DNA of 23,020 nt from Prevotella sp. UBA2809 (GTDB taxonomy: Bacteria; Bacteroidota; Bacteroidia; Bacteroidales; Bacteroidaceae). The position numbers and the translations under genes are program-made. The notes under the pieces were generated by a model. The model was not told the DNA's origin. It was given only the letters and a program-made list of their open reading frames with translations, and searched no databases. This document shows, one piece after another, positions 22,901-23,020 of this stretch (position 1 is the first letter of the stretch; each line of letters opens with the position of its first letter). The DNA is taken from NCBI GenBank assembly GCA_002351725.1, contig DEHD01000036.1, forward strand, positions 1 through 23,020. The letters are read 5' to 3'.

Positions 22901-22993
22901 TGATTCTGTAGCTGCCAAAGCCTGCTGAGTTGAGATCATGCCTAAGCAGCACAATCCTACCAACATGGCTGTTTTCTTTGCTTTGAAACTCAT
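19907..22993 (-). CDS. SusC/RagA family TonB-dependent outer-membrane transporter
   Basis: The 1028-residue protein begins with a signal peptide ending ALA (about 27). It then has a carboxypeptidase-regulatory-like beta-sandwich (about 41-108, GQVSDSQGPLIGATVMEKG…TDFNGNFSL), the SusC linker VVNEVVVIGYGTQ (112-123, TonB-box region), a plug domain to about 235 with the NDPLIVLDGIPF segment, and a long barrel ending NFIFGVNVTF with the terminal Phe typical of barrel proteins. It forms the TonB-energised pore beneath the SusD lid. The gene is complete; only 27 bases of leader remain in the window, so the promoter and any anti-sigma or hybrid two-component regulator lie outside. The short leader contains A/T-rich units (TTAATTA, TTAACTA). 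Confidence 0.96.
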   Translation of the reverse strand: MSFKAKKTAMLVGLCCLGMISTQQALAATESVASVQQTKQATGQVSDSQGPLIGATVMEKGTNNGTVTDFNGNFSLSVKPGATLVVSYVGYVSQEIKAGDNVRVNLKEDGHVVNEVVVIGYGTQRREAVTGSVANIGGEKLNQIAATNAAQALQGRVAGVLMTQTSSKPGAEMQIRIRGQRSLTASNDPLIVLDGIPFMGQLSDINPADIKSMDILKDASATAIYGSRGANGVIIITTVKGSQGTPAKVTYNGYVSFKKVFHKYPMMDGPTFNKFRQYAGLYQNSLDESESTNTDWQDLYYQTGISHNHDLSVAGGTNGGSYSFGAGYYKDESVVPTEGYDRISVRGNFDQTVGKYFRFGLSTNNSYRKTQGVNNMYAVLCSSPLSSPYDENGNLKRYNSLPADDQVVVTKETVERDKDVWLSENKGIGSYNTLFAEVKCPWIEGLSYRINVGLNFRSSKSGSFTGTGINNKDANAVNSGSVYENQTRNWAVENLLTYDHTFAEKHNLNVVAMYSAEQTTYEQSGASAQEIPADYFQYYALDKATGQANLTGYNYWQSGLLSWMGRVMYSYDNKYMISAALRSDASSRLAKGHQWHTYPAVSAGWNIARESFMENLTWIDNLKFRVGYGETSNQSINPYSTLGGLAIRNYNFGNGTNYKAGYYVNSLPNTELGWEYSKTWNFGLDFSFFNGRLSGSFEYYTQKTNDILLNVKLPDTSGVSSYTGNIGKTQNKGWEFSLNGIIIDNKNGWNWEAGINFYQNRNELVELASGADRDEGNLWFVGHPIDVIYDYEYQGLWQAGEEAAMNILEPGGNVGMIKVKYTGDYDANGLPTRQIDASDRQIMSMEPDLVGGFNTTVGYKGFDLTVIGSFQIGGKLISAIHSSNGYLNMLTGRRNNLDVDYWTPENTGAKYPKPGGIQSGDNPKYGSTLGYFNAGYLKFRAITLGYNFQNIKAVKDLGISRLRLYATVQNPFVLFSPFNNESGLDPETNSWSNENTAVGYSFGSHRMPIVGYNTPATRNFIFGVNVTF

Positions 22994-23020
22994 ACGTTTG
23001 GTTTGTTAGTTAATAATTAA

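Overview
The window looks like chromosome from a gut or rumen-type Bacteroidales, most likely Prevotellaceae. The reasons are: a SusC/SusD outer-membrane pair, several Cys lipoproteins, an HU-HIG protein followed by a 'smalltalk' micro-ORF, absence of Shine-Dalgarno sites, A/T-rich leaders before start codons, and repeated Bacteroidetes-type -7 boxes (TAnnTTTG). Genus placement is inference. There is no transposase, CRISPR array, rRNA or integrase, and no gene-free stretch reaches 300 bases.

Left end, plus strand (about 40-950): an HU-HIG nucleoid protein and a 33-residue hydrophobic peptide sit between a -7 promoter box and an intrinsic terminator, with a structured leader and hairpins between them.

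Minus-strand block 1 (8240 down to 1046): a promoter drives tRNA-Leu(UAA), and eight tightly packed genes follow it: an OmpA-like/TPR lipoprotein, a DUF4369/TlpA-like lipoprotein lacking the thioredoxin CXXC, a YifB/ComM-like AAA ATPase, a Fur-family regulator, a HAD phosphatase, a hot-dog thioesterase, an exported DUF3237 protein and an exported cyclophilin. Several junctions are 1-3 bases or 4-base ATGA overlaps, so much of it is probably co-transcribed.

Minus-strand block 2 (11289 down to 8255): pyrE, an SRPBCC protein, argH, and a lipoprotein whose C-terminal half resembles a Rieske fold with four cysteines. The pairing of pyrimidine and arginine biosynthesis makes metabolic sense.

Accessory insert (11353-12538, plus): a lipoprotein pectate lyase (PL1-like) with its own promoter and a hairpin terminator shared with the convergent comF.

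Minus-strand block 3 (14554 down to 12545): prmC, recX and comF overlap in one operon. Divergent from it is ribD (plus), which is short for its family. Next come RNase H and argS (minus), with argS transcribed first. The right end (22993 down to 17933) is a SusC/SusD pair closed by an intrinsic terminator; the start of that operon lies outside the window.

The most unusual pattern is non-coding. Leaders upstream of the HU gene and ribD, and less perfectly SRPBCC, argH and susD, are built from tandem 7-base units ending at or just before the ATG. Other points worth a look are the four-Cys Rieske-like lipoprotein, the CXXC-less TlpA-like lipoprotein, the tRNA-mRNA operon head, a possibly leaderless prmC transcript and the shortened RibD reductase domain.
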